Assembly (NCBI RefSeq): GCF_945952055.1
Contig: NZ_CAMFHB010000022.1
Location: forward strand, 36,317-100,316
Length of the DNA stretch: 64,000 nucleotides
Reading direction: 5' to 3'
Source: an uncultured Alsobacter sp.
GTDB taxonomy: Bacteria; Pseudomonadota; Alphaproteobacteria; Rhizobiales; Beijerinckiaceae
The position numbers and the translations under genes are program-made. Positions within the stretch are counted from its first letter, which is position 1, and each line of letters begins with the position of its first letter. The notes beneath the pieces are model-generated. The model saw only the letters and a list, made by a program, of their open reading frames with translations, was not told the origin of the DNA and made no database searches. Below are positions 29,251-38,884 of the stretch, piece by piece.

Positions 29251-31100
29251 TGGCGCGGCCAAAGCGCAAGATCGCCGTCGAGTCCTATTCGCACCCGCTG
29301 CGGAGGGATTACGCCGACCTCCCGAACATCTTCGTGGAGATCGACGGCGAGGCGCAGCCGTTCGTCGACTACCCCACGATCGCCCGGGACTATGCCGAGC
29401 GCGTCGTCGACGGCCGGGTGATCGCGTGCCGCTACGTGGTCCTGGCGGCCGAGCGCTACCTGCGCTTCCTGAAGCGCGCCGAGAAGAAGGACAACGCGTT
29501 CCGGTTCTCGATCGAGCACGTCTGCGACGTGTGCTCGTTCCTCGAGAACCTGCCGCACGTGGAAGGTGAGTGGAACGAGCCGCTCATCGTCCTCGAGCCC
29601 TGGCAGATCTTCATGCTGGCGGCGATCTTCGGCTTCATCCGGAAGGACGGGAGCCGGCTCTGCCGCTGGGTCTATTTCGAGATCCCGCGCAAGAGCGCGA
29701 AGTCGACCCTGCTGGCCGGCATCGCGCTCTACGTCCTGACGTGCTCCGGCGAGGTCGGGCCCTCGATCTACATCGGCGCGCCGACGCTCGAGCAGGCCGG
29801 CAAGGTGTTCAGCCCGGCGTCGAAGATGGTCCAGAAGGACCAGGAGCTCCAGGAGGCCTTTGGGCTGCGCCCGCGCGCCCGGAAGATCTTCTCCGATGTC
29901 ACGCTCGGCGCGATCGAGATGATCACGTCGGTCGGCGAGCACCAGGACGGCCACAACCCGTCGATGGTGATCCTCGAGGAGCTCCACGCCCAGAAGGCGG
30001 ACCTCTACGAGGTGATGCGGTCGTCCTTCGGCGCCCGAAAGAACCCGCTGCTGTTCCAGATCACCACCGCCGGCCGCGTGGCCAGCGGCATCTGCTGGGA
30101 CCAGCGCAAGCGCATGATCCGGATCCTCGAGGGCCTGGAGACCGCGGACGAGGTCTTCGGCGCGATCTACACGGTCGACAAGGACGACGAGGGCGGGAAG
30201 GACAAGAAGGACTACACCGCCTGCTTCACGGAGCGGGTGATGATCAAGGCGAACCCGATGTGGGGCGTCTCGGTCGACCCGACGAAGGCCTTCGAGTTCG
30301 CGAACGAGGCCAAGGGCTCCATCCGCCTGCGGGCGGAATTCCTGCGCACCAGGCTCAACGTCTGGTCGAACGCGGCGGAGCGCCTGATCCAGACCGAGGA
30401 TTGGGACGCCTGCCTGGACCCGCGGCTCCGGCTGGAGGATTACCGCGGCCGCGACGCCTACATCGGCGTCGACCTGGCGTCGCGGCGGGACATGGCGGCG
30501 AAGGTCGTGATCATCGAGGACGGCGAGTACCTCATCGTCTTCGCGTCCTTCTACATCCCGTCCGACTGCGCCGCCTTCGGCGATCCGGACGTCGGCTCGC
30601 TCTACAAGGCCTGGGTCGACGACTACCACGTCTTCACCACGGGCCCGGGGATGATCGACTTCGACATGATCGAAGAGGACATCCGCGAGGACTGCCGGTT
30701 CTTCAACGTCAAGGCGATCGCGCTGGACCCCTTCCAGGCGCAGCAGCTGGCCCAGAACCTGGCGAAGCGGAACCTGCCGGCACTGCTGTTCCCGAACACG
30801 GCGCGGAACATGACGGAGCCGACGGACGACCTGGTGTCCAGGGTCGAGACCGGTCTCCTCCGGCACGACGGGAACCCCGTCCTGGCCTGGCACGCGTCGA
30901 ACACGGTCGGCTACGAGGACCAGAAGGGGAACACGCTGCCGAAGAAGGACGCGCCGAACTCGATCTACAAGATCGACGGCATCGCGGCGGCGGTGTTCGC
31001 GAACGGTTGCCGGCTCCAGGCGAAGGAGCCCGACAAGAAGAAGCCCAAACTGGACGTCTACTCGAAGCGGGGCGTCCACGGGGCGTCGTCCGAAACCTGA
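29250..31100 (+). CDS. terL: Terminase large subunit
   Basis: A 616-residue packaging ATPase and nuclease. Walker A-like PRKSAKS at 146-152, Walker B MVILEE at 239-244 and the coupling segment FQITTAG follow the usual order; the nuclease domain starts near YIGVDLASRRDM (about residue 405) with further acids downstream. Length is normal for the HK97-type group. Confidence 0.93.
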   Translation: MARPKRKIAVESYSHPLRRDYADLPNIFVEIDGEAQPFVDYPTIARDYAERVVDGRVIACRYVVLAAERYLRFLKRAEKKDNAFRFSIEHVCDVCSFLENLPHVEGEWNEPLIVLEPWQIFMLAAIFGFIRKDGSRLCRWVYFEIPRKSAKSTLLAGIALYVLTCSGEVGPSIYIGAPTLEQAGKVFSPASKMVQKDQELQEAFGLRPRARKIFSDVTLGAIEMITSVGEHQDGHNPSMVILEELHAQKADLYEVMRSSFGARKNPLLFQITTAGRVASGICWDQRKRMIRILEGLETADEVFGAIYTVDKDDEGGKDKKDYTACFTERVMIKANPMWGVSVDPTKAFEFANEAKGSIRLRAEFLRTRLNVWSNAAERLIQTEDWDACLDPRLRLEDYRGRDAYIGVDLASRRDMAAKVVIIEDGEYLIVFASFYIPSDCAAFGDPDVGSLYKAWVDDYHVFTTGPGMIDFDMIEEDIREDCRFFNVKAIALDPFQAQQLAQNLAKRNLPALLFPNTARNMTEPTDDLVSRVETGLLRHDGNPVLAWHASNTVGYEDQKGNTLPKKDAPNSIYKIDGIAAAVFANGCRLQAKEPDKKKPKLDVYSKRGVHGASSET

Positions 31101-31112
31101 CGGAGAACTCTC

Positions 31113-31487
31113 ATGGCGACCATTCCTCTGATCACCCCGGACGAGTCCGGCGTCACCGCGGCGGCCATGACTGCCACCGCCACCGGCGGCGACGCGTTCT
31201 CCTGCCCGAACGACACAGGCGACTACGTGTTCCTGTTCCGCAACGATCACTCGGCCGGCATCGATGTCTCGATGGTGTCCCAGCTGACGAACAAGGTGGT
31301 CCAGGGCGTCGGCAAGGTGTCCAAGGCCAACCAGACGAAGACCGTGGCGGCCAACGGCGGCATCTGCGCCTTCAAGCTGTCCAGGAACGAGATCTCCGCC
31401 TATCTGGACAACTCCGGCCTGGTGAACTTCAGCTACGCGTCCTGGAACGCGGCGCTGAAGGTCGTGGGCATGAAGGTGCCGGCCTAA
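31113..31487 (+). CDS. Predicted virion protein between terminase and portal
   Basis: A 124-residue Ala/Thr/Gly-rich beta protein (FLFRNDHSAGIDVSMVSQLT, ICAFKLSRNEISAYLDNSG). A gene in this place is not part of the standard HK97 order. It resembles decoration or fibre-like proteins in composition, but no family is recognised. Confidence 0.6.
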   Translation: MATIPLITPDESGVTAAAMTATATGGDAFSCPNDTGDYVFLFRNDHSAGIDVSMVSQLTNKVVQGVGKVSKANQTKTVAANGGICAFKLSRNEISAYLDNSGLVNFSYASWNAALKVVGMKVPA

Positions 31488-31498
31488 GGCCGTCCGCC

Positions 31499-32884
31499 AT
31501 GTCGCGTCGTCGCGCCCGCCGGCAGGCGGCCCGGGCCCAGGCCCAGGTCGCCCCCCGCGTCCCAACGTACCAGGAGGTCGGCAAGTCGATCTATTCGACA
31601 TGGACCGGATCCGACGGGTCGTGGAAGACCCTGTCGGATCTCCTGGGCCTCCAGGGGGTCGCGGGCCCGACGTCGCTCCACGAGGCTTTGCGCAACACCG
31701 CCTTCCTGCTCTGCAGCGACATCGTCGCCCAGGACATCTCGAAGGCGAAGCTGCGCATGTACCGGAAGGTCGGCGACGACCGCCGCGTTGAGGTGAAGCC
31801 CAAAGACCATTCGCTCGCCGAGCTCCTGGCTCTGGATCCCAATCCGGAGCACACCTGGATGGACTTCTGGGACATGGTCATCCGGCACTTCGCGATCTCG
31901 CAGAACGCGTTCATCGCGAAGAAGATCACGACCCGCGGCGACATCCGCGCGCTGATCCCGATCGTGCCCGGCCGTGTGCAGGTTCTCGTCTACGAGGCCG
32001 GTGGCGTTTTCTACCAGGTGGCCCGCTCGACGATGTTTGAGCACATGCTCCTCAACGACTTCCCCGATCGGATGGACGGCGAGGACATGGTCCACGTGAA
32101 GGGGCGTCTCTACGACGGGCTCCAGGGCTATTCGAGCCTGCTGGCGGGCGCCGGCGCGCTGTCGCTGGCCGCGGCGGTTCAGACCTACCAGGACCGGCTC
32201 TACTCCGGCGGCGGGCGCTACAAGATCGCGTTCACCCTGAACGAAGACAAGGAGATGTCGAACGAGCAGTTCCAGCGTCTCCGCGGCCAGTTCAAGGAGA
32301 TCTACCGCAAGACAATGGACAGCGACGAGCCGCTGCTCCTGGAGAACGGCGCCGACGTCAAGACGCTGATGATGACCGCCAAGGACAGCGAGATCGCCGT
32401 CGCGGTGAAGAACTCGCTGACCGACATCTGCCGCCTGTTCCGCATGCCGCCCCACAAGGTCATGCACTTCGACGGGATCAAGTACGAGAACATGGACTCC
32501 GCCGAGCGGATGTACGTGTCCGACAGCCTGGTTCCCACGGCGATGCGGTTCGAGGCGGCTCTCGAGCGCGCGCTCCTCACCCGCAGCGAGCGGCTCGAAT
32601 ACTGCTTCGAGTTCGATCGCGAGATGATGGCGGCGAGCGACCTGAAGACCCGGGCCGAAGTGGTCAAGATCGGCGTCCAGACGGGCGTGGTCACCGTGAA
32701 CGAGGCGCGGCGCGACCTCGGCTACGACAAGCTTGAGGGTGACGCCGGCGATGTGCGGTCGATCCCGGTGAACGTCACCCTGGTGGACGGCAAGAACAAG
32801 CCGGTCCTGGACGGCGCGGCCGGCGCGCCGGGCGACAACCCCACCACCGACCCGCTGCAGCAGCCGGCCAACCCGCCGAAGTGA
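31499..32884 (+). CDS. Portal protein, HK97 type
   Basis: A 461-residue portal. The basic N-terminus is followed by typical portal features: LHEALRNTAFLLCSDIVAQD, HSLAELLALDPNPEHTWMDF, the Arg/Gln-rich crown and the FRMPPHKVMHFDGIKYENMD segment. It forms the DNA entry ring. The ATG at 31499 was chosen; a longer overlapping frame inside the terminase gene is not coding. Confidence 0.93.
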   Translation: MSRRRARRQAARAQAQVAPRVPTYQEVGKSIYSTWTGSDGSWKTLSDLLGLQGVAGPTSLHEALRNTAFLLCSDIVAQDISKAKLRMYRKVGDDRRVEVKPKDHSLAELLALDPNPEHTWMDFWDMVIRHFAISQNAFIAKKITTRGDIRALIPIVPGRVQVLVYEAGGVFYQVARSTMFEHMLLNDFPDRMDGEDMVHVKGRLYDGLQGYSSLLAGAGALSLAAAVQTYQDRLYSGGGRYKIAFTLNEDKEMSNEQFQRLRGQFKEIYRKTMDSDEPLLLENGADVKTLMMTAKDSEIAVAVKNSLTDICRLFRMPPHKVMHFDGIKYENMDSAERMYVSDSLVPTAMRFEAALERALLTRSERLEYCFEFDREMMAASDLKTRAEVVKIGVQTGVVTVNEARRDLGYDKLEGDAGDVRSIPVNVTLVDGKNKPVLDGAAGAPGDNPTTDPLQQPANPPK

Positions 32885-32891
32885 GGCACCC

Positions 32892-33851
32892 ATGAAGAAG
32901 TACCTGTCCGCTCAGGAGTTCGCCAACGCCACCGACGAGGTGCGCGCAGCTTCTGTCGTGGCGAAGGGCTACCAGATCGAGACAAAGGCGGAGGGGGATG
33001 AGAACACGGTCACCTTCATCGTCTCCTCCGACAGCGTCGATCGCGATGGCGACATCGTCTACCAGGCCGGCATCGACTGGAGCCACTTCCAGAAGAACCC
33101 GGTGATCCTGTGGGCGCACAACTCGCGCGATCTCCCGATTGCGAAGGGGGGTAACCTGCGCCGGGAAGGCACCAAGACCCTGATGGACATGACCTTTGCG
33201 CCGGCCGAGGCCAACCCGAAGGCGCCCCAGGTGCGTGATCTCATCAAGGGCGGCTTCCTCAACACCGTCTCGATCGGGTTCATCCCGACCGAATACTCCT
33301 GGGTCGAGGACAAGAGCACCGGGCGTCGCGGTCTCGACATCAAGCGGTCCGAAGCCCTCGAGGTGTCGGTGGTTCCGGTCCCATCGAACCGGGACGCGCT
33401 GGTGACAGCCTACGCCAAGGGACTGGCCGTCGAGCCGGTCGAGGACGAGATCCGCACGATCCTGAAGGGATACGAGCTCGACGAGAACGACAAGGTGGTG
33501 GCCAAGGCGCCCGGGGATGGCGGCCCCCCCACAACGGAGACCAGCACCGAGACCACGACCGTCACGGTCAGCGTCTCCGTGAACGTCGGCAACGAGACCG
33601 AGACCGAGACGCCCGGCGCGCCCGGCGCGATGACCGACGCGGCTCCGTCCTTCCGGCAGAAGCTCTTCCGCGGCCTGGCGAAGGCGTTGGGCATGTCCGA
33701 GCAGGAAGCCGATGCGGCGCACGCCGCGCCCGAGCCGGAGACCAAGGATCCGCAGGATCCTCCGGCGCTGTCGACCGAAGACATCGACTCGAAGATGGCC
33801 GAGCTTCGCGCCCGCAATGCGCGGCTGAAGTCGGCCTTCGTCGAGGACTGA
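32892..33851 (+). CDS. Prohead maturation protease, HK97 (U35/S78) family
   Basis: A 319-residue serine protease that cuts capsid precursors. The catalytic His is in ILWAHNSRD and the Ser in FLNTVSIGFIP, with ALEVSVVPVPSNRDA after it. The C-terminal 120 residues are acidic and helical, like a scaffold fused to the protease. Confidence 0.9.
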   Translation: MKKYLSAQEFANATDEVRAASVVAKGYQIETKAEGDENTVTFIVSSDSVDRDGDIVYQAGIDWSHFQKNPVILWAHNSRDLPIAKGGNLRREGTKTLMDMTFAPAEANPKAPQVRDLIKGGFLNTVSIGFIPTEYSWVEDKSTGRRGLDIKRSEALEVSVVPVPSNRDALVTAYAKGLAVEPVEDEIRTILKGYELDENDKVVAKAPGDGGPPTTETSTETTTVTVSVSVNVGNETETETPGAPGAMTDAAPSFRQKLFRGLAKALGMSEQEADAAHAAPEPETKDPQDPPALSTEDIDSKMAELRARNARLKSAFVED

Positions 33852-33896
33852 ACCACTTCCCACCCGGGAAAACCGCCCCGTGAGGGGCGAAGCGAA

Positions 33897-33925
33897 GGGC
33901 TCCCTGACGGGGGCCCTTTTGCTTT
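33897..33925 (+). terminator. Hairpin-T terminator/attenuator before the capsid gene
   Basis: GGGCTCCC-TGAC-GGGGGCCC followed by TTTTGCTTT. A second hairpin CGCCCC-GTGA-GGGGCG (33874-33889) lies just upstream. Placed between protease and capsid genes, they may shield the capsid mRNA or adjust dosage. Confidence 0.65.
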
Positions 33926-33950
33926 GGCGAGACCCAGCAGACAGGAGAAC

Positions 33951-35267
33951 ATGATGACGCTGGAGCAGCTTCGCGCCCGCCTCAAGGAGCTCACGGAGGC
34001 GAACGAGAAGACCCTGAAGTCGGCCGCTGATGAAAAGCGCCGCCTGACGGCCGAGGAGATCAAGGCCGTCGACGATGCGACCGTCGAGGCCGAGGGCATT
34101 CAGAAGGAGATCGAGCTCCTGAAGCGCGCGAATGCGGTGAAGGCCGCGTCCGCCGTGCCCGCGAACACCCCGGTCGATCCGGCCGGCCGCGTCGCCCCGA
34201 CGCCGAAGCGCGCCACCACGACCGAAGAGAAGGTCGGCGTGGTGATCAAGGGCCTCCTCATGTCCCACAAGGACAAGTCGAAGACCCCGCTCGCCCACAT
34301 GGATGAGCTCGGCTACGGCGAGGTGGCCAAGGAGATCGAGTTCGGCACCAAGGCGCTCAACGCGTCGACGGCCATCTCCGGCGGCCTGCTCATCCCGACC
34401 GACATGAGCTCCGAGATCATCGAGCTCCTGCGGCCGAGCACCGCCTTCCTCCGCGGCGGCCCGATGCGGATTCCCATGCCGAACGGCAGCTACACGCTGC
34501 CCGGCGCCGCGACCGGTGCCAGCGCATCGTACACGACGGAAAGCCAGCCGGCCGGCGTGACCGAGCAGACCTTCCGTGACGTCACGATGAACGCCAAGAC
34601 GCTCACGGCGCTCATCCCGGTCACCAACGATCTGCTGAACTACTCCATCGCCGGCACGCAGCAGTTCGTCCAGACGGACCTGATCAACGCGATGTCCGAG
34701 AAGATGGACAGCGCGGCGTTCCGCGGTGATGGCGTGACGGGCAACCCGCTCGGCATCTACAACATCACCGGCATCTCCTCCAACGCGGCGCAGAACACCA
34801 CCACGCCCTCGGTGGCTCAGGTGGACGCGGATCTCCGCAAGGCGATCAACGCCTTCGTCACCGCGAACATGTCGCTGGCTGGTGCCGCGTGGGTCTTCCC
34901 GGCCACCACGATCGGCTATCTCCAGGACATGCGCGATGGCAACGGGAACCTGGTGTATCCGACGCTGAACGGGCCGAACCCGACGCTGAAGAACATCCCT
35001 GTCATCGACACCACCAACATGCCGACGAACCTCGGCGGTGGCGACGAGACCATCGTCGGCCTGGTGAACTTCCGCCACATCCTGTTCGGCGAGTCGATGC
35101 CGCTGGAGCTCGCTGTCTCCAGCGAGGCCGCGATCGAGGTGGGCGGCCAGGTGCTCTCCACCTTCCAGCGCCGCATGACCGCCATCATGGCCGTCATGCA
35201 GCACGACTTCAACACCCGTCACTACAAGGCGATCTCGCTGCTGACGGCGGTTCGGTGGGGCAAGTGA
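33951..35267 (+). CDS. Major capsid protein, HK97 fold
   Basis: A 438-residue capsid precursor. Residues 1-100 form a coiled-coil delta domain (LRARLKELTEANEKTLKSAA) probably removed by the protease. The mature part has STAISGGLLIPTDMSSEIIE, GDGVTGNPLGIYN and AWVFPATTIGYLQDM. AGGAG precedes ATGATG; the second ATG at 33954 has better spacing. Confidence 0.93.
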   Translation: MMTLEQLRARLKELTEANEKTLKSAADEKRRLTAEEIKAVDDATVEAEGIQKEIELLKRANAVKAASAVPANTPVDPAGRVAPTPKRATTTEEKVGVVIKGLLMSHKDKSKTPLAHMDELGYGEVAKEIEFGTKALNASTAISGGLLIPTDMSSEIIELLRPSTAFLRGGPMRIPMPNGSYTLPGAATGASASYTTESQPAGVTEQTFRDVTMNAKTLTALIPVTNDLLNYSIAGTQQFVQTDLINAMSEKMDSAAFRGDGVTGNPLGIYNITGISSNAAQNTTTPSVAQVDADLRKAINAFVTANMSLAGAAWVFPATTIGYLQDMRDGNGNLVYPTLNGPNPTLKNIPVIDTTNMPTNLGGGDETIVGLVNFRHILFGESMPLELAVSSEAAIEVGGQVLSTFQRRMTAIMAVMQHDFNTRHYKAISLLTAVRWGK

Positions 35268-35268
35268 C

Positions 35269-35709
35269 GTGGCAGACGAACTCATCGTTGTCCGCGTCCT
35301 GAAGTCCTTCGGGATGTACTACGCGAACGACACGGCCGGGTTTCCGGCCGCTGTCGTCGCCTCCCTGGTGAAGTCCGGCCACGCCCAGCGGCTGGAGCCG
35401 GAAGCCGCGGAGGGAGAAGCCGCGTCGGGCGACCCCGACCAGACCATCGATCCGTCGGCGCCCCCCGCGCCGCCGGCCGATGCACCGCCCGCCGATCCTG
35501 CCGCGGCGGCCGACAACGCTCTGACCGAACCGACCGCCGAGCCGGCGGAAGGGGAGACGCTCGAGAGCATCCCGGAGGACTGGCAGACCCTCCATGGAAA
35601 CACGCGGAAGAAGTACGCGAAGCTGATCTCGGGCGCCCCGGTAGGGTCTCTCGATGAGGCGGATGCGATCATCGCCGCGGAAGTGCAGCGCCGCGCCGCG
35701 GCACCCTGA
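35269..35709 (+). CDS. Head-associated protein with Pro/Ala linker
   Basis: A 146-residue protein starting at GTG. The N-terminal beta unit (ELIVVRVLKSFGMYYANDTA) is followed by a Pro/Ala-rich linker and a C-terminal helical unit (WQTLHGNTRKKYAKLISGAP). Composition and place suggest a head or head-tail accessory. Confidence 0.6.
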   Translation: MADELIVVRVLKSFGMYYANDTAGFPAAVVASLVKSGHAQRLEPEAAEGEAASGDPDQTIDPSAPPAPPADAPPADPAAAADNALTEPTAEPAEGETLESIPEDWQTLHGNTRKKYAKLISGAPVGSLDEADAIIAAEVQRRAAAP

Positions 35710-35721
35710 TAGGAGGGCCAG

Positions 35722-36216
35722 ATGAGCCTCAACAAGTTCCGTGACGGCGGCGCGTTCTGCCGGTCCGTTTACGCCGGCGGCGGTTCGGCGACTGCCGGCG
35801 GTGCCGGCGACAACACCGCGGCCAACGGCCCCTGGGTCAATCGCGACCAGGGCGTCGGTGGCATGTTCCGATCCGCCAAGCTGGTCATCAGCTACACGGC
35901 GGCGCTCGGCGCGGCGGCCACCCTGACCTTCAACGCGAAGATGCAGGACGCCACGTCCAGCGGCGGCGCCGGCGCGGCCGACATCGCGGCTGACACCATC
36001 GACAATTTCGCCATCCCGGCGACCATTGTCGGAACCGGTGCCGGCACCGTGACGGGGACGATCGAACTCGATCTGAACCTCGCGAAGGCGAAGCAGTACC
36101 TCCGCACGGTCATCACACCCGACCTCTCTGCGGCGAACACCGACACCTGCACCTGGCAGGCAACCCTGATCATGTTCGGTTTCGACCGTGACCCGGTCAC
36201 CAAGACCCTCGCCTGA
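35722..36216 (+). CDS. Predicted virion protein
   Basis: A 164-residue Gly/Ala/Thr-rich beta protein (LVISYTAALGAAATLTFNAK, TIELDLNLAKAKQYLRTVIT). GGAGG stands before the ATG. Probably a head decoration or fibre-like component; similar in style to the gene at 31113. Confidence 0.6.
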   Translation: MSLNKFRDGGAFCRSVYAGGGSATAGGAGDNTAANGPWVNRDQGVGGMFRSAKLVISYTAALGAAATLTFNAKMQDATSSGGAGAADIAADTIDNFAIPATIVGTGAGTVTGTIELDLNLAKAKQYLRTVITPDLSAANTDTCTWQATLIMFGFDRDPVTKTLA

Positions 36217-36346
36217 TCGCGAGCGTCCAAGTGAGCAGCCCCCGGCCGGTCTCCCCTTGGGCCGTCCGGGGGCCCGCACACCGCGCCCCTGGCCCGACAA
36301 GGCCAAGGATGCGGACCGCGGCGACTATGTGAGGAAGGGCTGAACC

Positions 36347-36967
36347 ATGGACCTCGTCCGCACCACCGCGCCGACGCGGTCCGAAATCCTGGCGTTCATC
36401 ACCGTCCCCGCGGTCAAGGCGGCCAAGCGCATCGCGCACGATCTCGAGGATCAGCTGATCGCCGAATTCGTGGTGGATGCCTTCCAGTTCTTCGACGGCC
36501 CCGATGGCTGGCTCCGCCGCGCGGTGCTGCCGCAGGCCTGGACCTACTACCGCCCGGCCTTCTCCGACGAGATGGAGATCCCGGTGCCTCCGCTGGCAAG
36601 CGTCGAGGCTGTGAAGTATCGCGACGCCGCGGGCGCGCTGCAGACGCTGGCCCCGACGAACTACGAGGTCATCGACGGCACGTTCTTCGGCAAGATCGTC
36701 CTTGCCGCCGACGGCGCCTGGCCCACGACGAAGACGATGCAGCGGGCCGTGGAGATCCAGTTCCGCGCCGGCTGGGCCGCCGACGAGGTGCCGGGCCCGG
36801 TGCGCCGGTCGATCATGCTGCTGGCCGGATCGCTCTATGAGCACCGCGAGGCCGACTTCGAGGACACCCGGGTGTCGTTCGTGAGCCGCAAGATCGAATA
36901 CGGGATCGAGAAGCTCGCCGGCCGGTTCCGGATCCTGAACGACCTCTATGACGTGTTCGCCGTCTGA
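36347..36967 (+). CDS. Head-tail connector (gp6/phiE125 gp8-like)
   Basis: A 206-residue adaptor. WLRRAVLPQAWTYYRPAFSD, then LASVEAVKYRDAAGALQTLA and VPGPVRRSIMLLAGSLYEHR match the connector family that binds the portal. The 130-bp gap before it has a long G/C hairpin (GCCCCCGG with CCGGGGGC, about 36241-36275) and no gene. Confidence 0.8.
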   Translation: MDLVRTTAPTRSEILAFITVPAVKAAKRIAHDLEDQLIAEFVVDAFQFFDGPDGWLRRAVLPQAWTYYRPAFSDEMEIPVPPLASVEAVKYRDAAGALQTLAPTNYEVIDGTFFGKIVLAADGAWPTTKTMQRAVEIQFRAGWAADEVPGPVRRSIMLLAGSLYEHREADFEDTRVSFVSRKIEYGIEKLAGRFRILNDLYDVFAV

Positions 36968-37320
36968 TGCGCTCCGGGAATTTGAGCCTGCCGGTCCAGA
37001 TCTACCGGCGCAGCGAGCAGCTGGATCCCTACCGGCAGCGCCAGCTGGTCGAGACGCTCTGGCGTCAGGTCTGGTGCGAGTTCACGCCGTTCCGCGGCGG
37101 CGAGCTCTCGCGCACGGGCGATGTGACCGAGAACCCCACGGCGAAGTTCCGCTTCGCCTACCTGGACGTGATGGCGCCGGGCGCCGGCGGCGTGGTGCTG
37201 AACTCCGACATGGTGATCCGCCACGACGGCCGCGTCTGGGACATCGACGTCGTCCACATCGACCACGCCACCAAGCGCTACGTAGAGGTGATGGCGATCG
37301 CCAAGAGGCTCGCGGCCTGA
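36967..37320 (+). CDS. Head-tail joining protein (head closure)
   Basis: A 117-residue small beta-barrel protein of the PF05521 type: NLSLPVQIYRRSEQLD, LWRQVWCEFTPFRGGE and VWDIDVVHIDHATKRYVEVM. Overlaps neighbours by one base on each side. Confidence 0.85.
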   Translation: MRSGNLSLPVQIYRRSEQLDPYRQRQLVETLWRQVWCEFTPFRGGELSRTGDVTENPTAKFRFAYLDVMAPGAGGVVLNSDMVIRHDGRVWDIDVVHIDHATKRYVEVMAIAKRLAA

Positions 37321-37802
37321 TGGCCTCCAAGGGCGGCGTGCGCGGGGCGGGCGAGCTCGCCAACGCGTTCCGGATGATAGGCAAGGCGCCGACCGCCGCC
37401 GCGCGCCGGCAAGCCCGCCAGGCCGCCCTGGAGCCGATCCGCCAGGCGGCCGCGGACCACCTGGTCCTGAACGACTCCATCGTCACGGGCGCCCTGCGCG
37501 CCTCGCTGGCGATCGGCGAGGACGTCCGGAAGAACACCTCGATCCTGGGCCAGCGCAAGGGCACGGTGAGGGGGCAGAACCCGAGCGCCACGGCGCACCT
37601 GGTCGAGTTCTCCGTCCGGCCGCACTACCAGCCGAACCGCTTCGGCGGGATCATGCACCCCGGTCACCCGGGCTACCCGTTCATGCGGCCGGCCTACGAA
37701 CAGAAGCTGAACGTGGCGGGCCAGACCTACCTGCGCGAGATGGCGGCGGTGATCGAGACCATGGCCCGGTCCGTGCCGAAGCCCTCCAGGAGCCGCTCGT
37801 GA
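37320..37802 (+). CDS. Tail-completion protein, HK97 gp10-like
   Basis: A 160-residue protein. The helical N-terminus (LANAFRMIGKAPTAAARRQA) and SATAHLVEFSVRPHYQ with HPGHPGYPFMRPAYEQ are the marks of the HK97 gp10 group. It sits in the normal place between head closure and tail terminator genes. Confidence 0.85.
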   Translation: MASKGGVRGAGELANAFRMIGKAPTAAARRQARQAALEPIRQAAADHLVLNDSIVTGALRASLAIGEDVRKNTSILGQRKGTVRGQNPSATAHLVEFSVRPHYQPNRFGGIMHPGHPGYPFMRPAYEQKLNVAGQTYLREMAAVIETMARSVPKPSRSRS

Positions 37803-38188
37803 AGACGTGCACCCCGCAGCTGGCGGACCGCATGCTGCTGAACCCCGACCTGGTGGCCCTCGTCGGCCAGCGGGTGTGCCTGTTCCAGGCGGTCCAGAAC
37901 GCGCCGCTGCCGGACATCGTGCTGGTGGACATCACGTCGAGCTTCAACCTGAACCTCGCCGGCGCCGACAGCATGACGATCAGGCGCATCCAGGTCACGT
38001 GCCGGGCGAAGACCTACCTGGAGGCTGACGCAATCGGCGAGGTCGTGCTTGCCACGATGCGCGCGATCAAGGGCCCGGTCGGGGACTTCAACGTCCAGGC
38101 GGCTATCCCGGTGAGCGACACCGCCTTCTTCGACGACACCACGAACATCTCGCACCGGAACATCGACTTCCGCGTGCACTACACCTGA
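37799..38188 (+). CDS. Tail terminator (DUF3168-like)
   Basis: A 129-residue protein starting at a GTG overlapping the previous stop. VALVGQRVCLFQAVQNAPLP and DSMTIRRIQVTCRAKTYLEA match tail-terminator proteins that cap the tail tube. Confidence 0.75.
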   Translation: MKTCTPQLADRMLLNPDLVALVGQRVCLFQAVQNAPLPDIVLVDITSSFNLNLAGADSMTIRRIQVTCRAKTYLEADAIGEVVLATMRAIKGPVGDFNVQAAIPVSDTAFFDDTTNISHRNIDFRVHYT

Positions 38189-38196
38189 GGGATCCG

Positions 38197-38436
38197 ATGG
38201 CCGACGACGACCAGAGCGTCCAGGGCGAAGAGGCCCTGGCGGAAGCCGCCCCTGCGCCCGCGCCGAAGGCGCCCGAAACCCTCGATCCGCCGAAGTTCGC
38301 CGGCTGCTCGCCTGCCGCGTGCGGGCTGGAGCCGCGGCGCTGGGCGGACATCGAACACTGGTACTGCGACGCGTGCAACTTCAGCACGTTCTCCGCGGAC
38401 GAAGCGGCCGGCCGCCGGCCGTCGCACAAGTCGTAA
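38197..38436 (+). CDS. Small acidic protein with a zinc-type motif
   Basis: A 79-residue protein. The acidic Ala/Pro-rich N-terminus is followed by CSPAACGLEPRRWADIEHWY and CDACNFSTF, a likely four-cysteine zinc knuckle. It lies within the tail module; role unknown. Confidence 0.6.
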   Translation: MADDDQSVQGEEALAEAAPAPAPKAPETLDPPKFAGCSPAACGLEPRRWADIEHWYCDACNFSTFSADEAAGRRPSHKS

Positions 38437-38457
38437 CTCGCACAGGAGACATGAGAA

Positions 38458-38880
38458 ATGGCGAGCACCAAGGCAATCGGCGCCGGCACCGTCCTTCAGA
38501 TGGACGACGGGACGGGCGTCTACACCGCGATCGCGGAACTGGTTTCGATCGGCGAGCTCACCCGCGAGCGGCCGGAGGTCGACTCCACGTCGCTCTCGTC
38601 GACCGCCCGTGAGTACGTCCCCGGCCTGACCACGGCGCCGGAGCTGGACCTCGAGATGAACTTGCTCCTCGAGGACGCCACCCAGAACGACCTCACCGGT
38701 CTGGCCTACATCTTCAACAACTCGATCACCCGGAACTTCCGGCTTCTCCCGAACGGCGAGTCGAAGCAGATCCGCTTCGCGGCGTTCGTGAAGTCGCACA
38801 CCTACGGGCCGTTCGAGATCGAGGCGGTGAAGAAGGGCAAGGCGCGCCTGAAGCTCACCGGCCCGGTGACGGTGGTCTGA
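38458..38880 (+). CDS. Major tail tube protein
   Basis: A 140-residue tube protein. AIGAGTVLQMDDGTGVYTAI, GELTRERPEVDSTSLSS and REYVPGLTTAPELDLEMNLL are typical of long-tailed phage tube proteins. AGGAG before the ATG. Confidence 0.85.
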   Translation: MASTKAIGAGTVLQMDDGTGVYTAIAELVSIGELTRERPEVDSTSLSSTAREYVPGLTTAPELDLEMNLLLEDATQNDLTGLAYIFNNSITRNFRLLPNGESKQIRFAAFVKSHTYGPFEIEAVKKGKARLKLTGPVTVV

Positions 38881-38884
38881 TCCC

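Noticed and set aside
29570..32884. An 1104-codon open frame overlapping the terminase gene
   Set aside because: Only the part from 31499 (portal) is coding; the first two thirds are a GC-driven shadow of terminase with Arg/Gly-rich nonsense composition.
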